Below, piece by piece: positions 53,819-62,822 of a stretch of DNA of 64,000 bases. The number at the start of each line of letters is the position of its first letter. Position 1 is the first letter of the stretch. The stretch is from Peribacillus frigoritolerans (GTDB lineage Bacteria; Bacillota; Bacilli; Bacillales; Bacillaceae), in the NCBI RefSeq assembly GCF_004358755.1, contig NZ_SMZY01000003.1, positions 1 to 64,000 of the forward strand, read 5' to 3'. A program made the position numbers and the translations under genes. The notes beneath the pieces were generated by a model. It saw nothing but the letters and a program-made list of their open reading frames with translations. It searched no databases and was not told the origin of the DNA.

Positions 53819-55054
53819 TTATTTATATTTTTTAAAAATCAGCGACGCATTATGACCGCCAAATCCAAGTGAATTGCTTAGTACAACGTTCAGCTCTTGA
53901 TTTCTTGCTTCATTCGGAACATAGTCCAAATCAAGCTCTGGATCAGCTGTCTCATAATTGATTGTAGGCGGAATGACCTTATCTCTGATCGCCATTACAG
54001 AAAAAATAGCTTCGATTGCACCGGCTGCCCCGAGCAGATGACCCGTCATGGATTTTGTTGAAGAAATCGGAAGCTTATAGGCATGGCTGCCGAATACCGC
54101 TTTGATGGCCTGTGTCTCGTAAAGATCGTTATAATGAGTGCTTGTTCCATGGGCATTAATGTAATCGACGTCAGCAGGCTTCAGTTTTGCATCCTCAATC
54201 GCCATCAGCATGGAACGCTGACCGCCTTCGCCTTCTGGTGCAGGTGTAGTAATATGGAAAGCATCACCCGTTGCTCCATACCCTGCAATTTCACCGTAAA
54301 TTTCTGCGCCCCTGGCCAGTGCGTGGTCAAGCTCTTCAAGGATTAAAATACCTGCTCCCTCTCCAATGACAAATCCGTTTCTGTTTTTATCAAAAGGCCT
54401 TGAGGCTGTTAGCGGATCAGGGTTATCAGACAAAGCTGTCATGTTAGAAAATCCGGCAACCGTCATCGGAGTTATGGCTGCTTCTGTTCCACCTGTAATC
54501 ATTACATCAGCATCTCCGCGCTGGATCACTTTAAAGGCATCGCCAATTGAATTCGCGCCGCTCGCACAGGCAGTAACAGTACAAGAATTAATTCCTTTCG
54601 CACCAAGCTCAATGGAAACTCTCCCTGCTGCGAGATCAGGAATCAGCATTGGAATAATAAAGGGACTGACCCGTCTTACTCCCTTGTCCAAAAATTTAAT
54701 GTGCTGCTCTTCAAACTCGCCTAAACCGCCGATGCCTGAACCAATCCAGACTCCGACTCTGGCTGCATTCTTTTCATCAATGATCAGATCTGCATCCCGG
54801 ACGGCCATTTTGCTTGCAGCTACAGCGAGCTGTGTAAACCTGCCCATTCTGCGTGCTTCTTTCATATCCATGTACTCTTCGGGTTTAAAATCTTTTACTT
54901 CTGCAGCAACTTTCACGTTATAAATACTAGAATCGATATGAGATAAGGGTCCAATTCCGCTTATCCCCTTTTTAATACGATCAAAGCTTTCTTCAGCTGT
55001 ACCGCCAACCGGCGTGACAGCTCCAAGACCTGTTACAACAACTCTTTTTTTCAC
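53819..55054 (-). CDS. fabF: Beta-ketoacyl-ACP synthase II FabF
   Basis: A 411-residue condensing enzyme of fatty-acid elongation, full length for the family. The active-site Cys lies in [14 protein letters not shown], and the two His are in [10 protein letters not shown] and [13 protein letters not shown]. It catalyses condensation of acyl-ACP with malonyl-ACP in the cytoplasm. It stands alone, not with fabH or other fab genes, so it may be a second or isolated copy; whether the chromosome holds another cannot be judged here. A weak FapR-like sequence lies upstream (55174-55188). Confidence 0.96.
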   Translation of the reverse strand: MKKRVVVTGLGAVTPVGGTAEESFDRIKKGISGIGPLSHIDSSIYNVKVAAEVKDFKPEEYMDMKEARRMGRFTQLAVAASKMAVRDADLIIDEKNAARVGVWIGSGIGGLGEFEEQHIKFLDKGVRRVSPFIIPMLIPDLAAGRVSIELGAKGINSCTVTACASGANSIGDAFKVIQRGDADVMITGGTEAAITPMTVAGFSNMTALSDNPDPLTASRPFDKNRNGFVIGEGAGILILEELDHALARGAEIYGEIAGYGATGDAFHITTPAPEGEGGQRSMLMAIEDAKLKPADVDYINAHGTSTHYNDLYETQAIKAVFGSHAYKLPISSTKSMTGHLLGAAGAIEAIFSVMAIRDKVIPPTINYETADPELDLDYVPNEARNQELNVVLSNSLGFGGHNASLIFKKYK

Positions 55055-55270
55055 CCTTAATCGCCTCCCTGAAAATGGTTATGTAAAGATATTCTATCAT
55101 CAAGCATCAGGCTCTTTCCACCAATCTTCTCTCTTTAAAGAAATGCCAGCTAATCATTGAAAAAATAGTTTAAAAGACTTAGTATTTAATTAGTAAGAAA
55201 ATTTACTGATTTTACATATTATAGAAATCTTTTTTCTGCGGAAAAAATTACCTAAGGAGTGAACAATTGA

Positions 55271-56686
55271 ATGGGTGTTACGCTCAGCAAAGGTCAAAAA
55301 GTTGATTTAACTAAATCCAACCCCGGTCTTCAGAATGTCATTGTAGGATTAGGATGGGATGTGAGTCAGCATGGGGCTAATTACGACCTCGATGCCTCTT
55401 CTTTCTTGCTTGGACAGTCCGGCAAAGTAAACAGTGATCTTGACTTCGTTTTTTACAATAATCCTTCCGGCGGAAATGGCTCGATTCTATACACTGGTGA
55501 TAATCGCACAGGTGCAGGACACCAGGATGATGAACAAATTCAGATTAATTTAACGGCTGTCCCTCAGTCCATCCACCGTATTGCCTTTACCATTACGATT
55601 CATGATGCACAAATGAAGCAGCAAAACTTTGGACAAGTTCAAAATGCGTATGTCCGAATTTTTAATCCACTTAATAATGAAGAGCTTCTTCGCTTTAATC
55701 TTGGCAGAGACTTCACTGTTGAAACAGCGATTGTGGCAGCAGAGCTTTACCGCCATAACGGCGAATGGAAATTCAATGCAATTGCAAGCGGCTTCCAGGG
55801 CGGACTTGCGGCACTTTGCCGGAATTTCGGAGTAACTGTTGATGATGAGCCGGCACCTGCGGCAGGCATTCATTCCCAAGGATTTCAGCAAAGCCAGGCG
55901 CAGCCTGCTCCATCATACGGTCAGCAGAATCAGGCATTTGGACAGCAAAGTCCGTCCTATAGTCAGCAGAATCCATCTTATGGGCAGCCGGCATTTGGGC
56001 AAACAAGCGGGTCCTATTCACAGCCTCATTCCCAGGGATCACAGACATACAGCGGCGAAAACATCAGCTGCACCCGCTGTCACTCAACGAATGTCAGAAC
56101 TGGAGAAAAAGGATTTGGTCTTGGAAAAGCGGCTGTCGGCGGTTTAATACTCGGTCCTGTCGGCCTGCTTGGCGGATTCATCGGAAAAAACAAGCTGAAG
56201 TTCACATGCAACAGCTGCGGAAATTCATGGTCTCCAAATCAGACAGACTATGCAGATTGGGCCAATCAGCAAAAAAGAAAAGCAATGGAATTGTTCCAGA
56301 AGTATAAAAGCCAGGATGTGCTCGAAGCCGTTGTTTCTGCATGCGCACTAGTAGGAATGGCAGATGGTAGATTAGATCCGGCAGAGCGTCAAAAAATGAT
56401 GGAATTTGTGAATCAGAGCGAGGAATTGCGCGTTTTTGATACAAATAAAGTCATACAGCAATTCAATTTATATGTACAGCGAATCGAAAGGGACCCTATG
56501 ATTGGCCGTGCTGAAGCATTTAAAGCACTTGGCAGAGTCAGGTCAAAGCCTGAAATTGCCAGACTTGTAGCACGCTACTGCATCGCAATCGGCTATGCTG
56601 ACGGCCATTTCGATCACAATGAGCAAAGAGTGGTAGCTGATATCTGCAATGAACTTGGATTAAATCCAAATGAATTTCTTTCATAA
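55271..56686 (+). CDS. TerD - zinc ribbon - TerB fusion protein
   Basis: A 471-residue three-part protein. Residues 1-190 are a TerD domain (GVTLSKGQKVDLTKSNP, GLGWDV, DLDASSFLLG with the calcium-binding acidic loop, FNLGRDF). Residues 195-262 form a low-complexity Gln/Ser/Tyr/Pro/Gly linker with repeats such as FGQQSPSYSQQNPSYGQP. A zinc ribbon with CTRC (267-270) and CNSC (313-316) encloses a Gly-rich hydrophobic loop (GKAAVGGLILGPVGLLGG). The C-terminus (about 348-471) is a TerB-like helical domain with MADGRLDPAERQKM. It is not in a ter operon; TerD/TerB are linked to metal, phage and envelope stress. Site CTAAGGAG precedes the ATG. Confidence 0.92.
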   Translation: MGVTLSKGQKVDLTKSNPGLQNVIVGLGWDVSQHGANYDLDASSFLLGQSGKVNSDLDFVFYNNPSGGNGSILYTGDNRTGAGHQDDEQIQINLTAVPQSIHRIAFTITIHDAQMKQQNFGQVQNAYVRIFNPLNNEELLRFNLGRDFTVETAIVAAELYRHNGEWKFNAIASGFQGGLAALCRNFGVTVDDEPAPAAGIHSQGFQQSQAQPAPSYGQQNQAFGQQSPSYSQQNPSYGQPAFGQTSGSYSQPHSQGSQTYSGENISCTRCHSTNVRTGEKGFGLGKAAVGGLILGPVGLLGGFIGKNKLKFTCNSCGNSWSPNQTDYADWANQQKRKAMELFQKYKSQDVLEAVVSACALVGMADGRLDPAERQKMMEFVNQSEELRVFDTNKVIQQFNLYVQRIERDPMIGRAEAFKALGRVRSKPEIARLVARYCIAIGYADGHFDHNEQRVVADICNELGLNPNEFLS

Positions 56687-56748
56687 GAAAAGCGGAAGCG
56701 CCAGACATTGAAACGCAAAATTTTATATCTGCTTATCTCATAAAAATG

Positions 56749-56779
56749 GAACCCCTGAATCAATCAGGGGTTCTTTTTT
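56749..56779 (+). terminator. Terminator of the TerD-TerB gene
   Basis: GAACCCCTGA and TCAGGGGTTC arms followed by TTTTTTA. Confidence 0.92.
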
Positions 56780-56864
56780 ATGAAAAAAGGCTGTTACATT
56801 TTCTCACACACTTGAAGTACTTACGATTTTTCTATAGTAGAATAAGAGAAAATCAGAAAAAAAT

Positions 56865-57083
56865 TTATCCTTCCCTGATCATATAAACCCCTCTTCTTGG
56901 TTTTACGACAGAAGGATAGCGTTCAATGACCTTTACCATAAATGCGGAGGGAGACGATACCCGTTTGCCTGTCTGAGCTTCCAGATCATCTGCAATTTGT
57001 TTGGGAGTAGCTACTTTTCGGTTCCTTAAAAGGTGAAAAGCAGCTGCAATCAATTCATTAGACTCTTTTTTTGTATATCTCAC
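56865..57083 (-). CDS. Small winged-helix-like protein
   Basis: A 72-residue protein with a helix-turn-helix-like first part (ELIAAAFHLLRNRKVATPKQ, then IADDLEAQTGKR) and a basic end (VVKPRRGVYMIREG) like a winged-helix hairpin. It may bind DNA. The ATG follows an AGAAAGGGATGGAG site. A perfect 16-bp palindrome lies about 70 bases upstream and could be its own operator. No family name can be assigned. Confidence 0.65.
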   Translation of the reverse strand: MRYTKKESNELIAAAFHLLRNRKVATPKQIADDLEAQTGKRVSSPSAFMVKVIERYPSVVKPRRGVYMIREG

Positions 57084-57152
57084 AGTTCTCCATCCCTTTC
57101 TGATAAAATTCCTATTTTATCTATTTTACTTGGAAATCCCCCTTAAATCTAC

Positions 57153-57168
57153 AACGTTTTAAAACGTT
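57153..57168. promoter_or_regulatory. Palindromic operator-like site
   Basis: AACGTTTTAAAACGTT is a perfect 16-bp palindrome in the divergent gap between the winged-helix-like gene and the amidohydrolase gene, immediately followed by a related AAAGCGTT. Protein binding is inferred. Confidence 0.5.
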
Positions 57169-57293
57169 AAAGCGTTGATTCGTATAATTACTATATTCCT
57201 ATATTAACTTTTTATGACTTCGATTTTCATAAAATTCCCATTCAGAAATCTGCATATAATGATGCATGTCACTTTTTCGGGCGGAGGTTTTCA

Positions 57294-58625
57294 ATGGACT
57301 CTCTTCTTATTAAAAATGCACAAATCATTACAATGAATGAACAGAATGACATTTTCACAGGAGATCTTTTTATTAAAGATGGCCTGATTGCAGCGATTGG
57401 CCTAAATCTGCAGAATCCTGCCGGAAAAATTATTGATGCTTCCAGCAGGACCATTATTCCCGGGTTTGTTCAAACACATATTCATTTATGCCAGACACTC
57501 TTCCGCGGCAGAGGAGACGATTTAGAATTATTGGATTGGCTGAAAAAAAGAATTTGGCCTCTAGAAGCATCCCATGACGGAGAATCTGTGTTTTATTCGG
57601 CAATGCTTGGGATTGGAGAATTGATTCAAAGCGGCACGACAACCATTGTTGACATGGAAACCGTTCACCATACCGATTTTGCTTTTCAGGCTATTGCCGC
57701 AAGCGGAATACGCGCGTTATCAGGCAAAGTCATGATGGATAGTGGATTTGATGTGCCTTCAGGTCTTAGAGAGAAAACGGAGTCCTCTATTCAGGAAAGT
57801 GTAGATTTACTGGAGAAATGGAATTTGCACGATAACGGCAGAATCCGTTATGCTTTTTCTCCGAGATTTGTTATTTCCTGCACAGAACAGCTTTTAAAGG
57901 AAGTAAGAGAGCTATCGTTTAAACACGATGTGAAAGTTCATACACACGCTTCTGAAAATCAAGACGAAATTAAGGTCGTTCTTGAAGAAACAGGCATGAG
58001 AAACATTGTCTATTTAGATCATCTCGGCCTTGCGAATGAACGCCTGATCCTTGCCCATTGCGTCTGGCTTGATGACAATGAGAAGCGGATTATTAAAGAA
58101 CGGGGCGTCCACGTCAGCCATTGCCCCGGTTCAAACCTTAAGCTTGCATCCGGTGTGGCAGATACAAAGGGACTCCTCGATATGAATGTGAGCTTAAGCC
58201 TTGGAGCGGATGGTGCTCCCTGCAACAATAATCTTGATATGTTTCAAGAAATGAGGCTTGCTGCCCTCCTTCAAAAGCCGATTCATGGTCCTGCTGCCAT
58301 GGATGCGAAAACCGTTTTTCAGATGGCGACGATCGGCGGAGCTAAGGCCGTGGGATTAGAAAAAGAAATCGGCAGCCTTGAGGTTGGAAAAAAGGCAGAT
58401 ATGGCGATTCTGAATCTCAATCAGTTCCATACATATCCTTCTCAAGATTCTGACCCCATCTCGCGAATTGTCTACTCCGCAGGACGCGGAGATGTTGAGA
58501 CAACGATCATCAATGGAAAAATCGTGATGGAAAACCGCATCATGAAAACTATGGATAAGGAAATCATTTTACGGGAAGCCAACAACTCCATTCATCGCCT
58601 GCTGAAAAGAGCGGCATTGACTTAG
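57294..58625 (+). CDS. Amidohydrolase, 5'-deoxyadenosine/MTA/SAH deaminase-like
   Basis: A 443-residue metal-dependent amidohydrolase of the cytosine-deaminase/MtaD group: HxH in THIHLCQTLFRGRGDDL, the LLDWLKKRIWPLEA stretch common in MTA/SAH deaminases, His in VHTHASENQDE, His in ILAHCVWL, and the metal Asp in SLGADGAPCNNNLDM. It probably deaminates an adenine nucleoside such as 5'-deoxyadenosine, methylthioadenosine or S-adenosylhomocysteine. Cytoplasmic, single gene; CGGAGG lies upstream of the ATG. Other amidohydrolase substrates are possible. Confidence 0.88.
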   Translation: MDSLLIKNAQIITMNEQNDIFTGDLFIKDGLIAAIGLNLQNPAGKIIDASSRTIIPGFVQTHIHLCQTLFRGRGDDLELLDWLKKRIWPLEASHDGESVFYSAMLGIGELIQSGTTTIVDMETVHHTDFAFQAIAASGIRALSGKVMMDSGFDVPSGLREKTESSIQESVDLLEKWNLHDNGRIRYAFSPRFVISCTEQLLKEVRELSFKHDVKVHTHASENQDEIKVVLEETGMRNIVYLDHLGLANERLILAHCVWLDDNEKRIIKERGVHVSHCPGSNLKLASGVADTKGLLDMNVSLSLGADGAPCNNNLDMFQEMRLAALLQKPIHGPAAMDAKTVFQMATIGGAKAVGLEKEIGSLEVGKKADMAILNLNQFHTYPSQDSDPISRIVYSAGRGDVETTIINGKIVMENRIMKTMDKEIILREANNSIHRLLKRAALT

Positions 58626-58663
58626 GATGTATAATAGAGTCATCACCTAATAGAAATGAGTGA

Positions 58664-59092
58664 ATGATTCTGAAAGATTTTATTAAGCTTCTAGCTGAAA
58701 TCGTTAATAATATACACGACATGATCAATGCGGCTGCCTACGAGACGCTTGGACTGAACGTGACAGATAAAGACTTGCATTTTTGGATTATGGGCATCAT
58801 CGGAATGGGTGTATTCGTGTTCATCTACCTTTTATCCAAATGGCTGTCAAAGCTGCCATTCGGCATTACTGCTCTTTCATTCTTATATACTCTGACATTT
58901 ATGTTTGTTCTCGTATTTGGAATTGAGATTCAGCAGGCCCTGACTAATAGAGGAAATATGGAATTTATTGATGCTATTGTAGGACTTTGGGGATTTGTCG
59001 CCATGTTCTTAATTTATATCGCACTCATCATTGTCTTCTTGATCTTCAGAAGTATTTTCAAAAGGGACAAAAATAAAAATGTTGATTTGTAA
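58664..59092 (+). CDS. Membrane protein, unknown function
   Basis: A 142-residue protein: an amphipathic N-terminal helix (KDFIKLLAEIVNNIHDMINA) followed by three membrane helices (about 42-60, 65-85 and 106-130) and a basic C-terminus. Start is an ATG with only a weak ribosome site; the TATAAT at 58632 suggests a short leader. A strong terminator follows. I do not recognise the family. Confidence 0.68.
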   Translation: MILKDFIKLLAEIVNNIHDMINAAAYETLGLNVTDKDLHFWIMGIIGMGVFVFIYLLSKWLSKLPFGITALSFLYTLTFMFVLVFGIEIQQALTNRGNMEFIDAIVGLWGFVAMFLIYIALIIVFLIFRSIFKRDKNKNVDL

Positions 59093-59124
59093 AAGAGCTC
59101 TCAGGCTGAGAAGCTCTTTTTTTT
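59091..59124 (+). terminator. Terminator of the membrane protein gene
   Basis: AAAAGAGCTCTCAG and CTGAGAAGCTCTTTT arms (one mismatch region), followed by TTTTTTTT. Confidence 0.9.
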
Positions 59125-59454
59125 AGGCTGTTTACGCATAGATTGTTGTTTTACATGATAAATGTTGTTCGTTCCTTTCCGCTCCACTTAAGGTTTTAAA
59201 AACAAGATCTACCAAAATAGCCTTTCAGTTTCTATTTAAACTTAAACCGATTCTTTAATATGGTTATCAGTTTTTCTTTATACGTTTTATTCGATGTAAT
59301 TACCGTTCTATCACCATTACTCAAATTTAGATTTCTCCCCATGCCAGATAGCCTGTCCAACTTTATTTTTCTATTTTTCCGTCGCCTGCTTATACATATT
59401 TCAAAAAATTCTCCATACCTATTATTAAGCTCGTTTATTTTTTTGAACAACTTA
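59125..59454. other. AT-rich intergenic region upstream of the PTS operon
   Basis: About 330 bases, AT-rich and rich in T runs. A 72-residue basic frame on the minus strand (59232-59450) begins at TTG without a ribosome site and is not called. No PRD antiterminator target, riboswitch or RNA gene is recognised. It must contain the promoter of the PTS operon, but I see none of good quality. Confidence 0.45.
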
Positions 59455-59468
59455 TGAAATCGCTTACA
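59455..59468 (+). promoter_or_regulatory. CcpA cre site of the PTS operon
   Basis: TGAAATCGCTTACA fits the cre consensus well (TGAAANCGNTTNCA). It ends two bases before the ribosome site of the IIB gene, so repression by roadblock of elongation is likely. Confidence 0.8.
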
Positions 59469-59486
59469 AAAGGAGGGGCTGGTAAG

Positions 59487-59801
59487 GTGAATATTTTATT
59501 ATGCTGTGCTGCCGGGATGTCAACAAGCCTGCTTGTTTCCAAAATGGAGGCAAGCGCGAAGGAGCAAGGGCTTGATTGCAGGATATGGGCTGTAGGCGCC
59601 AGTGAAGTAAACAAGCATTTGGATCAGGCGGATGTCCTGCTTGTTGGACCGCAAGTCCGCTATTTGCTGCCGCAATTAAAGACAAAGGGGCAGGAACGCG
59701 GCATTCCGGTAGATTCCATCAATATGCTCCATTATGGAACATGCAATGGAAAAGAAGTACTGAATTTCGCGTATGGGCTTATTAATTCAGCTAAGGGGTG
59801 A
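59487..59801 (+). CDS. PTS lactose/cellobiose-type IIB component
   Basis: A 104-residue cytoplasmic phosphotransfer protein of the Lac/Cel family with the phosphocysteine motif CCAAGMSTS and the downstream TGxxP-type loop [10 protein letters not shown]. It passes phosphate from IIA to the sugar bound by IIC. The best start is GTG at 59487, eight bases after AGGAGGGG; an ATG 11 codons upstream lies within the cre site. First gene of a four-gene operon. Confidence 0.92.
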   Translation: MNILLCCAAGMSTSLLVSKMEASAKEQGLDCRIWAVGASEVNKHLDQADVLLVGPQVRYLLPQLKTKGQERGIPVDSINMLHYGTCNGKEVLNFAYGLINSAKG

Positions 59802-59806
59802 CTCGG

Positions 59807-61123
59807 ATGGGAAAGGTCAATCGCTTCTTTGAGGAAAAATTTATGGTGGCTGCAGCCAAAGTTGCAGGACAGCGGCATCTTCAGGCTTTAAGGGATGGAA
59901 TTATTCTTACTATGCCGCTCATTATTATCGGTTCTGTGTTTTTAATTCTCGGATTTCTTCCGATTAAAGGATATCCAGAGTTCATGGCCAGTTTGTTTGG
60001 GGACGAGTGGCTGACAAAGCTTCTTTATCCTGTAGGTGCTACATTTGACATCATGGCACTGATAGCCTCATTCGGGATTGCCTACCGTCTCGCTGAAAAG
60101 TATGGAGTTGATGCGCTTACAGCTGGTGCGGTCTCAGTAGCAGCATTCCTCTTAGCAACTCCCTATCAAGTTCCATTTCTTGCAGAAGGTGCATCAGAAG
60201 CTGTTATGGTCGGAGGTGCCATTCCTTCCGCTTTAATGGGAAGCAAAGGACTATTTGTGGCGATGCTTCTTGCCATCCTATCAACTGAAATCTTCCGATT
60301 CGTCATTCAGAAAAACCTGGTTATTAAAATGCCAGACGGTGTTCCCCCTGCTGTAAGCCGATCGTTTATTGCGCTTATCCCTGGATTCTTTATTCTTACT
60401 ACTGTGTGGCTTTTGCGTTTACTGGTTGAAAATACGTCCTTTGAAAGTCTTCATAATGTGGTCAGCATTCTTCTCGGTAAACCGCTTGGCGTCCTTGGCG
60501 GTAGTTTGATCGGCAGTCTTGTCGCCGTTATCCTGATTCAGCTTCTCTGGTCCACAGGACTTCACGGAGCAAGCATCGTCGGCGGAGTCATGGGACCGAT
60601 TTGGCTCACTTCCATGGATGAAAACAGGGTTGCTTTTCAAGCTGGAGAAGCCCTGCCGAATATCTTCACTCAGCAGTTCTTTGACCTTTTCGTCTATATT
60701 GGCGGATCCGGTGCCACGCTTTCACTGGTCTTCTGTATGCTCTTCCTTGCAAAAAGCCAGCAGATGAAGCAGCTTGGGCGGCTGTCCATAGGTCCGGGTG
60801 TGTTCAACATTAATGAACCGGTCACGTTTGGTATGCCGATTGTCATGAATCCGCTGCTGATTATTCCTTTTATCTTAACACCAATTGCGATTACAATCGC
60901 AACTTACATTTGCATGACAACTGGACTTGTTGCTAAGCCAGCGGGAATCGGTGTTCCTTGGACAATGCCTCCGCTCTTTGGCGGATACTTGGCTACTGGA
61001 GGAAAGATATCGGGGCTCATTATGCAGCTGATTAATATGCTGATTGCCTTCTTTATCTATTATCCTTTCTTCCGCATGTGGGATAAACAAAAATTCAGCG
61101 AAGAAAATCAAGCTGCTTCTTAA
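59807..61123 (+). CDS. PTS lactose/cellobiose-type IIC component
   Basis: A 438-residue membrane permease of the EIIC-Lac/Cel family with about ten helices. The N-terminal GQRHLQALRDGIILTMPLII, the VFNINEPVTFGMPIVMNPLL block (NEP motif carrying the sugar-binding Glu) and PWTMPPLFGGYL are typical. It imports and allows phosphorylation of a beta-diglucoside. ATG at 59807 is eight bases after AAGGGG; an earlier GTG at 59798 overlaps the IIB stop. Confidence 0.93.
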   Translation: MGKVNRFFEEKFMVAAAKVAGQRHLQALRDGIILTMPLIIIGSVFLILGFLPIKGYPEFMASLFGDEWLTKLLYPVGATFDIMALIASFGIAYRLAEKYGVDALTAGAVSVAAFLLATPYQVPFLAEGASEAVMVGGAIPSALMGSKGLFVAMLLAILSTEIFRFVIQKNLVIKMPDGVPPAVSRSFIALIPGFFILTTVWLLRLLVENTSFESLHNVVSILLGKPLGVLGGSLIGSLVAVILIQLLWSTGLHGASIVGGVMGPIWLTSMDENRVAFQAGEALPNIFTQQFFDLFVYIGGSGATLSLVFCMLFLAKSQQMKQLGRLSIGPGVFNINEPVTFGMPIVMNPLLIIPFILTPIAITIATYICMTTGLVAKPAGIGVPWTMPPLFGGYLATGGKISGLIMQLINMLIAFFIYYPFFRMWDKQKFSEENQAAS

Positions 61124-61135
61124 TGGAGGGATTCT

Positions 61136-61456
61136 ATGAATAAAGAACAGCTTTATGAGCTTTCCTTCCATTTGATCGCCCATAGCGGCAATGCAAGAAG
61201 CCTTGCGATGGAAGCAATACAGGCGTGCAAAAAAGGAAAATTTGATCATGCTTTTGAAAAACTTGAGGAAGCGGATAAGGAGTTCGTCAAAGCTCACCGG
61301 TTTCAAACAGAGCTGATTCAAAAAGAAGCGGGCGGTGAAAAGTACGATCTCCCTATCATCCTTGTTCATGCGCAGGATCACTTAATGACTGCAATGGCCG
61401 TTAAAGACCTTGCTGCCGAAATCGTTGAAATTTATCAGCAGACAAAGAAGGTGTAA
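61136..61456 (+). CDS. PTS lactose/cellobiose-type IIA component
   Basis: A 106-residue three-helix IIA protein: LIAHSGNARSLAMEAIQACK at the front and the phosphohistidine region VHAQDHLMTAM near the end, as in LicA/CelC. It accepts phosphate from HPr and passes it to IIB. Follows IIC by 12 bases and precedes the GH4 gene by 2. Confidence 0.93.
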   Translation: MNKEQLYELSFHLIAHSGNARSLAMEAIQACKKGKFDHAFEKLEEADKEFVKAHRFQTELIQKEAGGEKYDLPIILVHAQDHLMTAMAVKDLAAEIVEIYQQTKKV

Positions 61457-61458
61457 GC

Positions 61459-62781
61459 TTGACGACAAAAAAAGGATTAAAGGTCGCGACGATTGGCGGG
61501 GGTTCATCTTATACTCCTGAACTGATTGAAGGTTTTATAAAACGCTTTGATGAACTTCCCGTTTCAGAGATATGGCTTGCAGATGTTCCTGAAGGAAAAA
61601 GGAAATTAGAGATTGTCGGCAGCCTCGCAAAGCGCATGGTCGAAAAAGCAAATGTACCAATCTCTATTCACCTGACTCTTAATAGGCAGGAAGCATTGGA
61701 AAACGCAGATTTTGTTACAACCCAATTTCGGGTAGGACTATTAGAGGCCCGGGCAAAAGACGAACGAATTCCGCTGAAATACGGAGTACTTGGCCAGGAA
61801 ACAAATGGTCCTGGGGGATTGTTTAAAGGACTGCGCACCATTCCTGTTATCCTGGACATCTGCAGGGAAATGGAGTCTCATTGTCCCGATGCCTGGCTGA
61901 TTAATTTTACAAATCCAGCCGGAATGGTAACAGAGGCTGTGCTGAGATACAGCAATATCCGCAAGGTTGTCGGTCTTTGCAACGTTCCGATTGGGATGGA
62001 AATGGGTGTGGCTAAGCTATTAAATGTTGAACATCACCGGGTACGGATTGATTTTGCAGGCTTAAATCATATGGTATACGGACTTGATGTCTATTTAGAC
62101 GGCATCAGTGTTAAGCAGAAAGTGATAGATCTGATTACAGATCCCGGGCAATCCGTCACCATGCAGAATATTGTGGCGCTCGGATGGGAGCCTGAATTTT
62201 TAAAAGCTCTGAACGTATTCCCGTGTCCTTACCATCAGTATTATTACAAAACGAGGGAAATGGTTGAAAAAGAGATAAAAAGTGCCGAAACCACAGGCAC
62301 TCGTGCAGAAGTGGTAAAAAAGCTGGAGGATGAGCTGTTTGAACTCTATCAAGATGAGGAGCTTTCAATCAAGCCCCCGCAGCTGGAAAAACGAGGCGGT
62401 GCCTATTACAGTGATGCTGCTGTTAGGCTGATTCACTCCATCTATACAGACAGACGGGACATTCAGCCCGTAAATACAATGAATAATGGAGCGATTGCCA
62501 GTCTTCCCCATGATTCTGCGATTGAAATCAGCTCTGTTATTACAAAGGATGGTCCTAAACCGCTTGCCATCGGTGATTTGCCTGTTGCTGTGCGCGGTCT
62601 TGTCCAGCAAATCAAATCGTTTGAACGTGTAGCAGCAGAGGCAGCCGTTACTGGAGATTACAGCACAGCTTTGCTCGCAATGACGATTAATCCTCTAGTA
62701 GCATCCGATGCTACTGGAAAAAAAATACTTGATGAGATGCTTGAAGCTCATAAGGAACATCTTCCCCAATTTTTCAAATGA
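61459..62781 (+). CDS. 6-phospho-beta-glucosidase, GH4 family
   Basis: A 440-residue NAD- and metal-dependent glycosidase: NAD motif IGGGSSYTPEL, NFTNPAGMVTEA, the metal Cys region GLCNVPIG, and FAGLNHMVYG. The order and length match LicH/CelF-type enzymes, which split phosphorylated cellobiose or other beta-glucosides after PTS uptake. Start is TTG at 61459 with AAGAAGG upstream. It is the last gene of the operon; the usual PRD regulator (LicR-like) is not present in this window. Confidence 0.94.
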   Translation: MTTKKGLKVATIGGGSSYTPELIEGFIKRFDELPVSEIWLADVPEGKRKLEIVGSLAKRMVEKANVPISIHLTLNRQEALENADFVTTQFRVGLLEARAKDERIPLKYGVLGQETNGPGGLFKGLRTIPVILDICREMESHCPDAWLINFTNPAGMVTEAVLRYSNIRKVVGLCNVPIGMEMGVAKLLNVEHHRVRIDFAGLNHMVYGLDVYLDGISVKQKVIDLITDPGQSVTMQNIVALGWEPEFLKALNVFPCPYHQYYYKTREMVEKEIKSAETTGTRAEVVKKLEDELFELYQDEELSIKPPQLEKRGGAYYSDAAVRLIHSIYTDRRDIQPVNTMNNGAIASLPHDSAIEISSVITKDGPKPLAIGDLPVAVRGLVQQIKSFERVAAEAAVTGDYSTALLAMTINPLVASDATGKKILDEMLEAHKEHLPQFFK

Positions 62782-62784
62782 AAG

Positions 62785-62816
62785 AGAACCGGCCAGCAAC
62801 CTTGGCCGGTTCTTTA
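62785..62816 (+). terminator. Terminator of the PTS operon
   Basis: GAACCGGCCA and TGGCCGGTTC arms followed by TTTAATTATT. Also usable for the convergent membrane genes. Confidence 0.85.
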
Positions 62817-62822
62817 ATTATT

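Noticed and set aside
56690-56712. AAAAGCGGAAGCGCC after the TerD-TerB gene, like the start of short dispersed repeats in Bacillus
   Set aside because: Only the short motif is present once in the window, so a repeat element cannot be shown.
59232-59450. 72-codon basic frame on the minus strand upstream of the PTS operon
   Set aside because: Starts at TTG without a ribosome site in AT-rich DNA; looks like chance.
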